A DNA stretch of 64,000 bases, from the NCBI RefSeq assembly GCF_030362795.1, contig NZ_JAUCBM010000001.1, positions 1 through 64,000 of the forward strand, given 5' to 3'. Below the pieces are notes generated by a model. The model made no database searches. It was not told the origin of the DNA and was given only the letters and a program-made list of their open reading frames with translations. Of this stretch, positions 1 through 8,951 are shown one piece after another. The DNA is from Pseudochrobactrum kiredjianiae (GTDB lineage Bacteria; Pseudomonadota; Alphaproteobacteria; Rhizobiales; Rhizobiaceae). The number at the start of each line of letters is the position of its first letter. The first letter of the stretch is position 1. A program made the position numbers and the translations under genes.

Positions 1-270
1 AACGAAGGACAATGCCGCCCACGTTTCTCTTTCTTCTCTATTCAAATTTCAAAGAACAGACAGTTCATAAAACCGTCAATCACATCAACAAAATCAACAG
101 TCGAAACCGGATCTCATCGTCGCAATCACTTAAGGCCGAAACCTTAAAATCTCGTAAACACTAAATCAATCTCTCAATCTTTTCAGTGCCTTACCGATTA
201 GCCAATCTCTCAATCAACCAATCTCAGGGGCGAAGCTCTCTGCCGCTAGCAGCGCCGCCGCCCTCGTTGT
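1..270 (-). other. rRNA operon leader (16S gene lies beyond left edge)
   Basis: Read on the minus strand this stretch matches the leader that precedes 16S rRNA in Rhizobiales: a GC-rich start just after the promoter, then TTCTTTGAAATTTGAATAG (about 41-59) and AAGAAAGAGAAACGTGGGCG toward the left edge. The GTTCTTTGAAAT element near 46-57 resembles a boxA antitermination site. The 16S gene itself is not in the window. Recognition is from memory of Brucella and Rhizobium rrn leaders; no coding sequence is visible here. Confidence 0.8.
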
Positions 271-276
271 TGGCCT

Positions 277-306
277 CATATAGACCCCACTAACCAAAAC
301 TGTCAA
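277..306 (-). promoter_or_regulatory. rrn promoter
   Basis: On the minus strand a perfect -35 TTGACA (301-306) is followed after 17-18 bases by a TATATG/CTATAT -10 (277-283) and then a GC-rich discriminator, a layout expected of a strong, stringently controlled stable-RNA promoter. It fires leftward into the 16S leader. The start site is inferred to lie near 270. Confidence 0.75.
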
Positions 307-449
307 CACGACAAACTAAGAAAAATGCATAATTCTCAAAATTTCTTTCCACAGGCAAAAATATCAATTCAATCCCTTAGCCAGCTTCTCTATATGCACT
401 GAAAACGAGAACTCATATCACCTGTATATGTATTGTATTGAGCAGTGTT

Positions 450-869
450 TTAATGCTCGCTACCTAAACGCTCCATCTCGGCTTCTGATAAACCAAGACT
501 CTGGCCAATTTCATGAAGCAGGATGTGGCTGATAATCTCGCCAAGGGTCTCTGTGTTCTCGCTCCAGTAATCAAGAATGGCACGACGATATAATATGAGC
601 AGTTCCGGTCCTTCTTGCGCTCTTAAATGAAAGCGCTCGCCGATACCCCGCCCTTCAAAAAGACAAAGAATGTCATAGGGCGTATCAAGATCCAGATCTT
701 CCATGACTTGCTCATCGGGAAAGTCTGCAACTTCAATACGAATCTGCGGGCTGAGCGCGCGAAAATCATCCGGCATATGCGCATAAGCATTCAATGCCAG
801 TGATTGTAATTCATCGACAGACGGGGCAAGACGTGCTGCCCAATCTCCGCTCAGATCAGTCTGAACCAT
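450..869 (-). CDS. Zincin-like metallopeptidase family protein with altered HExxH
   Basis: A 139-residue protein resembling the small MMP-like putative metallopeptidases (zincin_1/PF06262 type) common in alphaproteobacteria. The family normally carries HExxHxxGxxD near the C-terminus. Here the motif reads H119-E120-I-G-Q123-S-L-G126-L-S-E129, so the second zinc histidine is Gln and the usual Asp is Glu. The start at 869 is preferred over an in-frame upstream start at 926 because GGGAGAG lies about 13 bases before it. It stands alone between the rrn promoter and the leuD terminator. Family membership is a motif judgement and activity is doubtful. Confidence 0.7.
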   Translation of the reverse strand: MVQTDLSGDWAARLAPSVDELQSLALNAYAHMPDDFRALSPQIRIEVADFPDEQVMEDLDLDTPYDILCLFEGRGIGERFHLRAQEGPELLILYRRAILDYWSENTETLGEIISHILLHEIGQSLGLSEAEMERLGSEH

Positions 870-926
870 TGTTTCTATCTTTCTCTCCCGCTTATAATAC
901 AGCAGGGTATTCGAAGAGTATTCCAT

Positions 927-963
927 AAAAAAACCACGCTAACAGCCATCTGCAGCGTGGTTT
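927..963 (-). terminator. Intrinsic terminator after leuD
   Basis: A 10-bp perfect stem (AAACCACGCT with AGCGTGGTTT) around a 13-base loop, followed on the minus strand by a run of seven T. It lies 58 bases past the leuD stop and reads in the leuD direction. Confidence 0.8.
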
Positions 964-1020
964 CTGTCACTATATAGGCATTTAGAGGACAAATGCCAAG
1001 AGAAGCCCTGTTATGAAGAG

Positions 1021-1626
1021 TTACGCCCATGGATGGGTTTCAGAATTCTTCTTCTCAAACACCGAAATATTATCGGCTTTTTCCATTGTCAGACCGATAT
1101 CATCCAAACCATTGAGCATGCAATGTCGCTTGAACTCATCCAGCTCAAAACCAATCGAGCCGCCATCGGGGCCGGAAATTGTCATGCCTTCAAGATCAAC
1201 TGTCAGCGTGGCATTGGCACCGCGCGACGCATCATCCATTAGCTTATCAAGATTTTCCTGAGAAACTTTGATCGGCAAAATACCGTTCTTGAAGCAGTTA
1301 TTATAGAAGATATCTGCGAAAGATGTTGAAATCACGCAGCGAATGCCGAAATCCAGCAATGCCCAAGGCGCATGCTCACGGGAAGAACCGCAGCCGAAAT
1401 TGTCACCAGCGACGAGAATCTGTGCATTGCGATAAGCAGGTTTGTTCAAAACAAAATCCGGATTTTCCGAACCGTCTTCATTCAGGCGCATTTCCGCGAA
1501 AAGACCTTTACCAAGACCTGTACGCTTGATTGTCTTCAGATAATCCTTAGGGATAATCATATCCGTATCGATATTGATGATCGGCAACGGAGCGGCAACG
1601 CCGGTAAGCTTGGTGAATTTTTCCAT
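1021..1626 (-). CDS. leuD: 3-isopropylmalate dehydratase small subunit
   Basis: This 201-residue protein is the swivel-domain subunit that pairs with LeuC to isomerise 2-isopropylmalate to 3-isopropylmalate in leucine synthesis in the cytoplasm. The N-terminus ([20 protein letters not shown]) and the [13 protein letters not shown] substrate-recognition segment are characteristic, and the length fits the long bacterial form. It is monocistronic here with its own terminator, and leuC is not in the window. leuB lies about 22 kb to the right, so the pathway genes are split rather than in one operon. Identification is secure. Confidence 0.96.
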   Translation of the reverse strand: MEKFTKLTGVAAPLPIINIDTDMIIPKDYLKTIKRTGLGKGLFAEMRLNEDGSENPDFVLNKPAYRNAQILVAGDNFGCGSSREHAPWALLDFGIRCVISTSFADIFYNNCFKNGILPIKVSQENLDKLMDDASRGANATLTVDLEGMTISGPDGGSIGFELDEFKRHCMLNGLDDIGLTMEKADNISVFEKKNSETHPWA

Positions 1627-1882
1627 CGGTCTACAAACCTATAAGTCAAAATGCGTTTTCTCATTGTGCTTTACACCAGCTTTTTGCAGAGTCAAAGGCC
1701 TGAGAAGGGCTAAAATCCAAGCGAAGTGCCGCACCATGCCGAAAATCACCTTATCGGTACCGATAACAGGTAATATTTCATTGATTGCTTATGGCATTCA
1801 ATACAAACAATATTCCGTTGTTTTAAATGGTATTTATCGACTAAAAAATACGTGAGCCTCTTTGGTCAAGGAAAAATTCTGA

Positions 1883-2746
1883 ATGTCTCTTTATCAGCCA
1901 CGCCGTGCCGTTCTTTATGTACCGGCCAGCCACCAGAAGGCTCTTGCCAAAAGCACAACACTGCATCCCGATGCCATTATCTATGATCTGGAAGATTCCG
2001 TCGCTCCGGAAATCAAACAGCAGGCGCGTGAAAATCTGCGCCGCCACTTTCAGGAACAGGGACAAGTCACAATCACTCAGGCTATCCGTATCAATAGTCT
2101 CAGCACAGAATGGGGACAGGATGATCTGCGACTGGCTGCCGAACTTCGTGTTCACGCCGTTGTCCTGCCAAAGGCAGAGACACCGCAGCAGATTATCGAT
2201 GTTGCCCGCCAGCTCGACCATAATGATGCGCCGGAGAACTTAGAAATCTGGGCAATGATTGAAACGCCGCGCGGTATTCTCAATGCGGATGAAATTGCCC
2301 GATTGGCGCAAAAATCCGCAGCGCGCCTCAGATGTTTCATTATCGGCACGAATGACATTGCCCTGAGCACCGGTGTAAAAACCACCAACCAGCGCAGTGC
2401 GTTACTGCCATGGATGATGCAGGTTATCCTCGCAGCCCGCGCGGGCGGTATTGATATACTGGACGGTGTTTATAATAATTTTCAGGATCAGGCCGGTTTT
2501 GCTATCGAGTGTGAACAAGGCGCCATGCTTGGTTTTGACGGAAAAACACTGATCCATCCATCCCAAATTGAAACAGCTTTGAACAGCTATTCCTCAACTG
2601 CCGAAGAAGCCGCATGGGCAAATCAGGTAATTGCTGCTTTTAATCTGCCGGAAAATGCTGCCAAAGGTGCCATCTCGCTGAATGGCACGATGGTTGAGCA
2701 ATTACATATTCGTCAGGCTCAGCGCACTCTTGCCCGTATACGTTGA
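1883..2746 (+). CDS. HpcH/HpaI aldolase/citrate lyase (CitE-like) family protein
   Basis: A 287-residue TIM-barrel protein of the CitE/malyl-CoA lyase group, which cleaves or forms acyl-CoA thioesters such as malyl-CoA or citramalyl-CoA. Family marks are RRAVLYVPASH near the start, IIYDLEDSVAP around residues 31-42, the metal-ligand segment AMIETPRGILNA, and a C-terminal GFDGKTLIHPSQI motif. The start has AAGGAA 11 bases upstream. It is followed after 31 bases by a DUF1737 gene on the same strand, so the two probably share a transcript. Exact substrate is unknown. Confidence 0.88.
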   Translation: MSLYQPRRAVLYVPASHQKALAKSTTLHPDAIIYDLEDSVAPEIKQQARENLRRHFQEQGQVTITQAIRINSLSTEWGQDDLRLAAELRVHAVVLPKAETPQQIIDVARQLDHNDAPENLEIWAMIETPRGILNADEIARLAQKSAARLRCFIIGTNDIALSTGVKTTNQRSALLPWMMQVILAARAGGIDILDGVYNNFQDQAGFAIECEQGAMLGFDGKTLIHPSQIETALNSYSSTAEEAAWANQVIAAFNLPENAAKGAISLNGTMVEQLHIRQAQRTLARIR

Positions 2747-2777
2747 TTCTTCTTTCTGCAAACTACAGGAGTTTTCC

Positions 2778-2984
2778 ATGCAGCTTTATCGTTTTCTTAC
2801 CGGACCAGATGATTCTTCTTTTTGCCATCGCGTTACCGAAGCCCTGAACAAAGGCTGGATGCTCTATGGTTCGCCAAGCCACAGCTACAATGCCGAAGAA
2901 AAAAAGATGTATTGCGGTCAGGCGGTAACCAAGGCCGTTGAAGGTCATGAATATTCGCCGGATATCAAGCTCGGCAGTTTCTAA
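2778..2984 (+). CDS. DUF1737 domain protein
   Basis: A 68-residue protein beginning MQLYRFLTGPDDSSFCHRV and containing LNKGWMLYGSP, the pattern of DUF1737 proteins. The start is set by CAGGAG seven bases upstream; longer in-frame extensions would overlap the upstream gene. It sits directly behind the CitE-like gene and before a strong hairpin, suggesting co-transcription. Function is unknown. Confidence 0.85.
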   Translation: MQLYRFLTGPDDSSFCHRVTEALNKGWMLYGSPSHSYNAEEKKMYCGQAVTKAVEGHEYSPDIKLGSF

Positions 2985-2989
2985 TAATT

Positions 2990-3024
2990 AAGAGCCCCTG
3001 CATAACTTGCAGGGGCTCTTTCTA
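2990..3024. terminator. Bidirectional terminator between DUF1737 and dcp
   Basis: A 12-bp perfect stem (AAGAGCCCCTGC / GCAGGGGCTCTT) around a 7-base loop, with a T-rich tract on the right. It separates two convergent genes and can serve both. Confidence 0.8.
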
Positions 3025-3028
3025 TTTA

Positions 3029-5083
3029 CTAAAGGCCGCGCTTTTCGATCATCGCTTGCGGGCTCGGCATACGACCACGGAAGGCTTTGTATAGTTCTTC
3101 CGGATCTTTTGATCCGCCAGCGGCATAAATATGGGTCTTCAATTTCTCTGCCAGATCAGCATTGAAAACATCGCCGCTTTCTTCAAAAGCCGCAAACGCA
3201 TCAGCATCCAGCACTTCCGACCACATATAAGAATAGTAACCGGCAGAATATCCGTCACCGCTAAACACATGCAGGAAATGCGGTGTGCGATGGCGCATAA
3301 TAATCGCTTCCGGCATATCCAGCTTTTTCAAAACTTCCGCTTCAAAAGCCAACGGATCAGTCACCGCCTTGTCACTGGTATGGAAAGCCATATCCACCAG
3401 TGCTGATGAGGTGAACTCCACAGTGTTGAAACCGGCGTTGAAAGTGGCAGCTTTCAGCACTTTATCAATCAGATCCTGCGGGATTGTCTCACCGGTTTTA
3501 TAATGTGTGGCGAATTTCTCCAGCACCGGACGTTCTGTCAGCCAATGTTCAAAGAGCTGGGATGGCAGTTCCACAAAATCACGCGAGACTGCGGTGCCGG
3601 AAATCGCAGGCCATGTCACATCGCTCAGCAATCCGTGCAGGGCATGACCAAACTCATGGAACAGCGTATGCGCATCATCGAGCGACAACAGTGCCACCTC
3701 ACCTTTTGGCGGTTTGGCGAAGTTCATCACATTATAAATAATCGGCTGCTGGCCAGCATCCAGACGATGAGACGACTGCAAAGCGCTCATCCATGCGCCG
3801 GAGCGTTTGCTCTGGCGGGCAAAATAATCGCCTAAGAACAGGCCGCGTCGTGAACCATCTGCATTGAACACTTCCCACACGCGCACATCCGGATGCCATG
3901 TCTGAATGCCCTGATGCTCTTTAAATGTCAGGCCAAACAGACGTGTTGCAACGTCAAAAGCCGCTTCAATAATTTTATTAAGCTGCAGATAAGGTTTGAG
4001 ATCGCCTTCATCAAAAGCGAAGCGCTCGGCACGCAGCTTTTCTGCATAATAGCGCCAGTCCCAACCGGCTACCGGATGATTCAAGCCCTCACCGGCAATC
4101 AGCTTTTCCAGATCAGCCTGTTCTTCCGAAGCACGTTGCTTGGCTTTTTCCCAAACCGGCAGCAGCAAATCCATCACCGCATCCGGCGTTTTAGCCATTG
4201 TGTCATCAAGCTTGAACGCGGCAAAATTTGCATAGCCCAGCAGCTTTGCCTTTTCATCGCGCAGACTGACAATCTCTGTTACCAAAGTCCGGTTATCAGT
4301 CTCACCACCATTTTCACCACGCTTTGCCCATGCATCATAGGCTTTTTCACGCAAAGTACGAACAGAGGAGAATGTCAGGAACGGTTCAACAATCGCGCGG
4401 GACAGTGTAACCGCCCAGGCATCTTGACGGCCACGCTCTTCAGCCGCCGCTTTCATGGCAGCCTGCAATTGCTCAGGCAAACCGGCAAGTTCAGCTTCAT
4501 CCGTGATAAACAACGCCCATGATGCTTCGTCTTTCAGCACATTCTGGCCGAAACCTGCGCCGAGACCGGCAAGCTTTTCGTTAATGTCAGCCAGCCGTGC
4601 CTTGTCCTGTGCATTCAGCTTGGCACCGTTACGCACAAAGCCTTTCCAGCTTTTTTCCAGCACACGCAGCGTTTCCGTATCCAATCCGAGATTAGCACGG
4701 TTCTGATAAAGCGCATCAAGGCGGGCAAACAGCACTTCGTTCATCATGATGCGCGAATGATGGCGGGACATTTTCGGCGCGACTTCACGCTCCAGTGCCT
4801 GAATATCCTCGTTGGTATGCGCACCGGCACGCAGCCAGAAAATAGCTGCAATATGCGAAAGCTCTTGGCCGGAAAGCTGTAACGCTTTCAAAGTATTTTC
4901 AATTGTCGGCGCATCAGAGTTCTGCAAAACCGCTTCAACATCAGCCCAGTCTTTTTCCAGAGCAATATCAAAAGCTGCTTTAAAATCCGCATCAGTGAAC
5001 TTGCTGAAATCCGGCAGACCAAGCGGGCCGCTCCACTGGCTGAGAGCTTTATTTGCGGGTGTCATCTGATTGTCCTGCGGCAT
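3029..5083 (-). CDS. dcp: M3 family metallopeptidase (peptidyl-dipeptidase Dcp / oligopeptidase A)
   Basis: A 684-residue cytoplasmic zinc peptidase of family M3, which trims short peptides. The catalytic HEFGH is at residues 476-480 and the third zinc ligand is E505 in RDFVELPSQLFEHW. Length matches Dcp/PrlC, and the GTAVSRDFVELPSQ segment is closer to Dcp than to oligopeptidase A, though the choice is not firm. GGAG lies about 10 bases before the start. It is divergent from the marR gene over 137 bases. Confidence 0.9.
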   Translation of the reverse strand: MPQDNQMTPANKALSQWSGPLGLPDFSKFTDADFKAAFDIALEKDWADVEAVLQNSDAPTIENTLKALQLSGQELSHIAAIFWLRAGAHTNEDIQALEREVAPKMSRHHSRIMMNEVLFARLDALYQNRANLGLDTETLRVLEKSWKGFVRNGAKLNAQDKARLADINEKLAGLGAGFGQNVLKDEASWALFITDEAELAGLPEQLQAAMKAAAEERGRQDAWAVTLSRAIVEPFLTFSSVRTLREKAYDAWAKRGENGGETDNRTLVTEIVSLRDEKAKLLGYANFAAFKLDDTMAKTPDAVMDLLLPVWEKAKQRASEEQADLEKLIAGEGLNHPVAGWDWRYYAEKLRAERFAFDEGDLKPYLQLNKIIEAAFDVATRLFGLTFKEHQGIQTWHPDVRVWEVFNADGSRRGLFLGDYFARQSKRSGAWMSALQSSHRLDAGQQPIIYNVMNFAKPPKGEVALLSLDDAHTLFHEFGHALHGLLSDVTWPAISGTAVSRDFVELPSQLFEHWLTERPVLEKFATHYKTGETIPQDLIDKVLKAATFNAGFNTVEFTSSALVDMAFHTSDKAVTDPLAFEAEVLKKLDMPEAIIMRHRTPHFLHVFSGDGYSAGYYSYMWSEVLDADAFAAFEESGDVFNADLAEKLKTHIYAAGGSKDPEELYKAFRGRMPSPQAMIEKRGL

Positions 5084-5205
5084 GTCTCACGATCTCCGGT
5101 TTGCAGAATTACATTTCAAACATTTAAGCAGCCCGCTTATCCGCCACAAGTGATTTATACGGATAATTGACCGCGCGAAGCAGAAATAGTAAATAGAACT
5201 TATTA

Positions 5206-5218
5206 TAAGGAAACCTTA
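5206..5218. promoter_or_regulatory. Candidate MarR autoregulatory operator
   Basis: TAAGG-AAA-CCTTA is a perfect 5-bp inverted repeat ending two bases before the marR start codon and overlapping its ribosome binding site (AAGGA). The position suggests autorepression, which is common in MarR families. The arms are short, so this is only a candidate. Confidence 0.4.
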
Positions 5219-5220
5219 CT

Positions 5221-5688
5221 ATGTTTTCAGGCAAATCCTATGATCCGGATAGTTTCGGCTTTCTGGCCTACGATATCAGTCGCCTCTTCAGTCTTGAGCG
5301 CGAGCGCAAGATCATTGCCGCAGGCATTGAACTCACGGCTTTTGAGTCTCGGACATTGGTGCATGTGGCGCGTTATCAGCCTGCCCGTCAGGTTGCACTG
5401 GCCGAGAGTATGAATATTGAGGCGATGACCCTGTCCGGTTATCTCGACAGACTGGAGAATCGCCAGCTGTTGCGCCGTGAGCCTGATCCCGATGACCGCC
5501 GCGCAAAGCTGATTTTTCTCAATGAAACAGCTGTTCCCGTTCTCGATGATTTAAAGCGTATTGCACGTGAAACAATTTCAGAAGTCTCGCGCGCATTGCC
5601 GCCTGAGGAGTGGGAGAAGTTCATGGGCAATCTGATGACAGTCCGCGCACATTTAAGAGAAATCAATCAGGAAAACCGGAAAAGCTGA
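5221..5688 (+). CDS. MarR family transcriptional regulator
   Basis: A 155-residue winged-helix regulator. The DNA-binding segment is around residues 55-95 (VALAESMNIEAMTLSGYLDRLE) and the wing carries REPDPDDRRAKLIFL, a MarR signature. A drug-exporter-type MFS gene begins 45 bases downstream on the same strand, so the pair probably forms a regulator-efflux operon whose repression is relieved by an aromatic or other small ligand. A palindrome overlaps its ribosome binding site. Confidence 0.92.
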   Translation: MFSGKSYDPDSFGFLAYDISRLFSLERERKIIAAGIELTAFESRTLVHVARYQPARQVALAESMNIEAMTLSGYLDRLENRQLLRREPDPDDRRAKLIFLNETAVPVLDDLKRIARETISEVSRALPPEEWEKFMGNLMTVRAHLREINQENRKS

Positions 5689-5733
5689 CCTGCTTTCCCG
5701 CTCTTTTACAATCCAACCATAAAGCATGCCGCT

Positions 5734-7002
5734 ATGCCCGATTCATCGCCTCGCGTAAAAGCCTCTCCTCTGGTCATCATGTCCGAACGCCGTGTCGGTA
5801 TTATCGGTGGTTTTCTCTCGGCAATCGGGCCGCTGGCCATGTCGCTCTACACACCGGCAATGCCGGATATTGTGACCGCTTTCGGCACCACGGAATCCGC
5901 GGTCAAACTCACACTCACAGCCTATTTCGGCGGCTTCTGTTTTGCCCAGCTGATCTGTGGTCCCCTCTCCGATGGTTATGGGCGCAAACCGATCACCATC
6001 CTGTTCATGTCCGTCTATCTGGCGGCAAGTGTGCTGGCATTGCTGGCACCGACAATTGAGATCATGGTGCTGGCACGTCTGTTACAGGGTGTGGGCGCAG
6101 CAGTCGGTGTAACCATGTCCCGCGCGATTGTCCGCGATCTGTTTACCAGTGATAAGTCGGCAAGGGTTATGAACCTGATCGGCATTGTCCTGTCTGTCGG
6201 CCCTGCTATCGGCCCGACACTCGGTGGGCTGACGCTGGAGTTCTTCGGCTGGCATGCGATTTTTATGGTCATGATCCTGCAAGGTATCGTGGTTATTACC
6301 ATCATGCTGCTTTTTGTGCAGGAAACAGGTAATCCTGATCCGTCCCGCATCCGACCGAAAACCCTGATCAAATCCTATTTCAGCCTGCTGAAAACTCCGC
6401 ATTTTCTGCTGGCCAGTCTGGTACTGACCGGTGCCACCGGTGCCCTTTATACGTCTGCCACCATCATGCCCTTTATTCTGATGTCCCGCGTTGGCTTATC
6501 ACCAAGTCAGTTTGGCATGGGAATGCTGCTGCAAACTGCCTTCTATGTCTCAGGCGGGATTATCTACCGCTTGATGATGCACCGGCTGAGCGTGTTTCAA
6601 ATGTTCTGCATCGGCCTGCTCTGCACCTGTTCGGCCAGTATCCTGCTTGCGGTAATGCTGCGCGTTTATGAGCCGAGCTATTTGCGGGTCATGCTGCCAA
6701 TGGGGCTCTATGTGATGGGTATCGCTTTCCTCACGCCACAAATGACCACAGCGGCCATGGCACCTTTTCCGCAGATTGCAGGCTCGGCCTCGGCTTTAAT
6801 GGGCTTCTTTCAAATGGGCGGCGGTCTGGTCGGCGGCATACTCTCCGCCTCAATGGGCGATCCCGTGATTGCCATGGCAACTTTGTTGCCGCTGATGGGA
6901 TTACTGTCATTAATCAGCTATATCATGTGGAACAGGTTCAAACTGCCCCTGAGCCAGACGATAGAACATCCGATTACGCCTAAAATTTCTGAACAACGAT
7001 AA
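5734..7002 (+). CDS. MFS multidrug exporter, Bcr/CflA type
   Basis: A 422-residue inner-membrane antiporter with about 12 hydrophobic segments. LTAYFGGFCFAQLICGPLSDGYGRKPI contains the MFS loop 2-3 motif (GPLSDGYGRKP), and RLLQGVGAAVGVTMSRAIVRDLF is typical of Bcr/CflA drug:proton antiporters. It follows the marR gene by 45 bases and is likely controlled by it. The annotated start has a weak ribosome site; an internal Met at residue 16 is an alternative. Substrate cannot be told from sequence. Confidence 0.88.
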   Translation: MPDSSPRVKASPLVIMSERRVGIIGGFLSAIGPLAMSLYTPAMPDIVTAFGTTESAVKLTLTAYFGGFCFAQLICGPLSDGYGRKPITILFMSVYLAASVLALLAPTIEIMVLARLLQGVGAAVGVTMSRAIVRDLFTSDKSARVMNLIGIVLSVGPAIGPTLGGLTLEFFGWHAIFMVMILQGIVVITIMLLFVQETGNPDPSRIRPKTLIKSYFSLLKTPHFLLASLVLTGATGALYTSATIMPFILMSRVGLSPSQFGMGMLLQTAFYVSGGIIYRLMMHRLSVFQMFCIGLLCTCSASILLAVMLRVYEPSYLRVMLPMGLYVMGIAFLTPQMTTAAMAPFPQIAGSASALMGFFQMGGGLVGGILSASMGDPVIAMATLLPLMGLLSLISYIMWNRFKLPLSQTIEHPITPKISEQR

Positions 7003-7031
7003 AATCAGATAGGTCTTTTTGAAAACGGAAA

Positions 7032-7140
7032 CGCATCTAGAGCATTTCCCGTTTAGATTGGATCATTGGAAATGCTCTATACTTTTATTTAAGCGCATCT
7101 TATTCCGAAAACCGGTTCCCACTTTTCGGGATGCGCTCCA
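7032..7140. repeat. Bipartite palindromic repeat (copy A)
   Basis: Two hairpins side by side. TAGAGCATTTCC (7038-7049) pairs with GGAAATGCTCTA (7068-7079); GCGCATC/CCGAAAA (7093-7111) pairs with TTTTCGG/ATGCGC (7123-7136). Similar CCGAAAA...TTTTCGG units recur at 20312 and in part at 45779. The form resembles the Bru-RS repeats of Brucella, recalled from memory. Confidence 0.75.
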
Positions 7141-7253
7141 GCAGGGTTGACATCCCCCGCTCAACAGCACAAAAAGCACGGGAAGACCCTTTGGTCTGAT
7201 TTTAACCGGAGTTTTACTCTTATGCCCTGCGACAGTCACAGTCGATTGTTTAT

Positions 7254-7319
7254 GCCGTCATCGGCAGCCCTGACCTGATCGCAGAAGGCGGTTGGTTTGT
7301 CACGGTCTGTCATGACGGC
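7254..7319 (+). promoter_or_regulatory. Structured 5' leader upstream of mgtE
   Basis: GCCGTCAT (7254-7261) can pair perfectly with ATGACGGC (7312-7319), closing a 50-base loop 22 bases before the mgtE start. This may be a Mg-responsive or simply structural leader. It does not match the M-box consensus I know. Confidence 0.3.
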
Positions 7320-7341
7320 GGATCGACAGAGAGGCAAGCCA

Positions 7342-8730
7342 ATGAACAACAATACCGGCACCTATGGTGCAGCTCTCGATACAACTAATCTCGCACTATC
7401 CGCCCTGCTTGAGCAGGTCGCTCAGCTCCGTACCGGCGATGCCGTCGAGCTGATTAATGAACTTGATCTCGACGATCAGGTCGCATTGTTCCGCGCAGTT
7501 TCCACCGATCAGGCGGTTCTGCTGCTCGATCAGCCTGAACTGCATTACGCTGAACAGATCATCGACAGTCTTGACACTGCCCATGCCGGAGAAATCCTCA
7601 ACGGCATGTCCGCTGACCGCGCTACCGACATTTTTCATGATATGGACTGGCCGTCACGCAACCGCCTGTTTGCTATTCTGTCGGCTGAAACCAAAGCTAA
7701 TCTGAAAAAGCTGATGGGCTATCCGGCAGATACAGCCGGCGGTCTGATGACCACCGAATTTATCTCTGTGCCAACCACATGGACGGTTGAGCAGACCCTT
7801 GCACATATCCGTCAGGTCGAGCGCTCGCGTGAAACTGTCTATGCCATTTATGTGGAAGATCCGGCCACCCGCGTTTTGCAGCACGTGGTTTCTCTGCGCC
7901 GTCTGATTACGGCTGATCTGCAGGCCAGCATTGCAGAAGTTGGGCGCGACCAGACACCGCTGACTGTTCCCCCGCTGATGGATCAGGAAGAGGTTTCCCG
8001 CCTGTTCCGTAAACATGATCTTCTGGCCATTCCCGTTGTTGATGAACAGCACCACTTGATCGGTATCGTGACCGTGGATGATGTTCTCGACGCCATGACC
8101 GAAGAAACCTCGGAAGACGCCTATAAATTCGGTGGTATGGAGGCTTTTACCAAGCCCTATATGCAGATCGGTTTCTTTGAAATGCTGCGCAAGCGCGGCG
8201 GCTGGCTCTGTATCTTGTTCCTGAGTGAAATGCTGACCGCCAGTGCGATGCAGCATTTTGAAGTCGAACTGGAAAAAGCCATTGTACTGGCGCTGTTTAT
8301 TCCGCTGATTATGAGCTCTGGCGGTAACTCCGGCTCGCAGGCAACCTCGTTGCTGATCCGTGCCTTAGCGTTGCAGGATCTCAAACTGGGTGACTGGTGG
8401 CGTGTGGCCTTGCGTGAAATACCAACAGGGCTGGCATTGGGTTCAATGCTCGGCCTGATCGGCTTTGTCCGCATTGCCATCTGGCAGAAAACCGGCCTCT
8501 ATGATTACGGCGAACATTGGGTACTGATCGGCATTACTATTGGTGTCGCTTTGATCGGCATTGTGTTGTTCGGCTCTCTGTCCGGCTCCATGCTGCCGTT
8601 CATTCTCCAGCGCCTCGGGCTTGATCCGGCCAGTGCTTCGGCTCCCTTTGTCGCGACACTTGTCGATGTGATGGGACTAATCATCTATTTCAGCGTTGCG
8701 GTGATATTCCTCACCGGAACCCTGCTTTAA
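7342..8730 (+). CDS. mgtE: Magnesium transporter MgtE
   Basis: A 462-residue Mg2+ channel. The N-terminal helical MgtE_N domain is followed by paired CBS domains (about residues 125-250, with LMTTEFISVPTTWTVEQTL and HLIGIVTVDDVLDAM) and a C-terminal five-helix membrane domain with SSGGNSGSQA. The start at 7342 is chosen over 7297 because AGAGAGG lies just upstream and family members begin near there. It is monocistronic with its own terminator and a possibly structured leader. Confidence 0.94.
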   Translation: MNNNTGTYGAALDTTNLALSALLEQVAQLRTGDAVELINELDLDDQVALFRAVSTDQAVLLLDQPELHYAEQIIDSLDTAHAGEILNGMSADRATDIFHDMDWPSRNRLFAILSAETKANLKKLMGYPADTAGGLMTTEFISVPTTWTVEQTLAHIRQVERSRETVYAIYVEDPATRVLQHVVSLRRLITADLQASIAEVGRDQTPLTVPPLMDQEEVSRLFRKHDLLAIPVVDEQHHLIGIVTVDDVLDAMTEETSEDAYKFGGMEAFTKPYMQIGFFEMLRKRGGWLCILFLSEMLTASAMQHFEVELEKAIVLALFIPLIMSSGGNSGSQATSLLIRALALQDLKLGDWWRVALREIPTGLALGSMLGLIGFVRIAIWQKTGLYDYGEHWVLIGITIGVALIGIVLFGSLSGSMLPFILQRLGLDPASASAPFVATLVDVMGLIIYFSVAVIFLTGTLL

Positions 8731-8736
8731 CATCTC

Positions 8737-8767
8737 AACCGGCCGGAAATTTCCGGCCGGTTTTTTA
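8737..8767 (+). terminator. mgtE terminator
   Basis: An 11-bp GC-rich stem (ACCGGCCGGAA / TTCCGGCCGGT) with two-base loop followed by six T, seven bases after the mgtE stop. Confidence 0.85.
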
Positions 8768-8951
8768 TCCGGTAAATGCTCTTATGGCGTTTTATGCAGT
8801 CACTGCACAGCAGGTTTGATATATACGAAATGCTAAAATCAGCCCTCCCCCTTTTAAAATTGACGAAAAACCTGTAAGAGCGCCCCATTATCTGCGGCGT
8901 TCACTCGGTTTTGTCCTGGGCGTCCCAACCCCCTATTCAGAGTGATAATCA

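Noticed and set aside
7003-7341. M-box riboswitch before mgtE
   Set aside because: No match to the conserved M-box core; only a single long-range pairing is visible.
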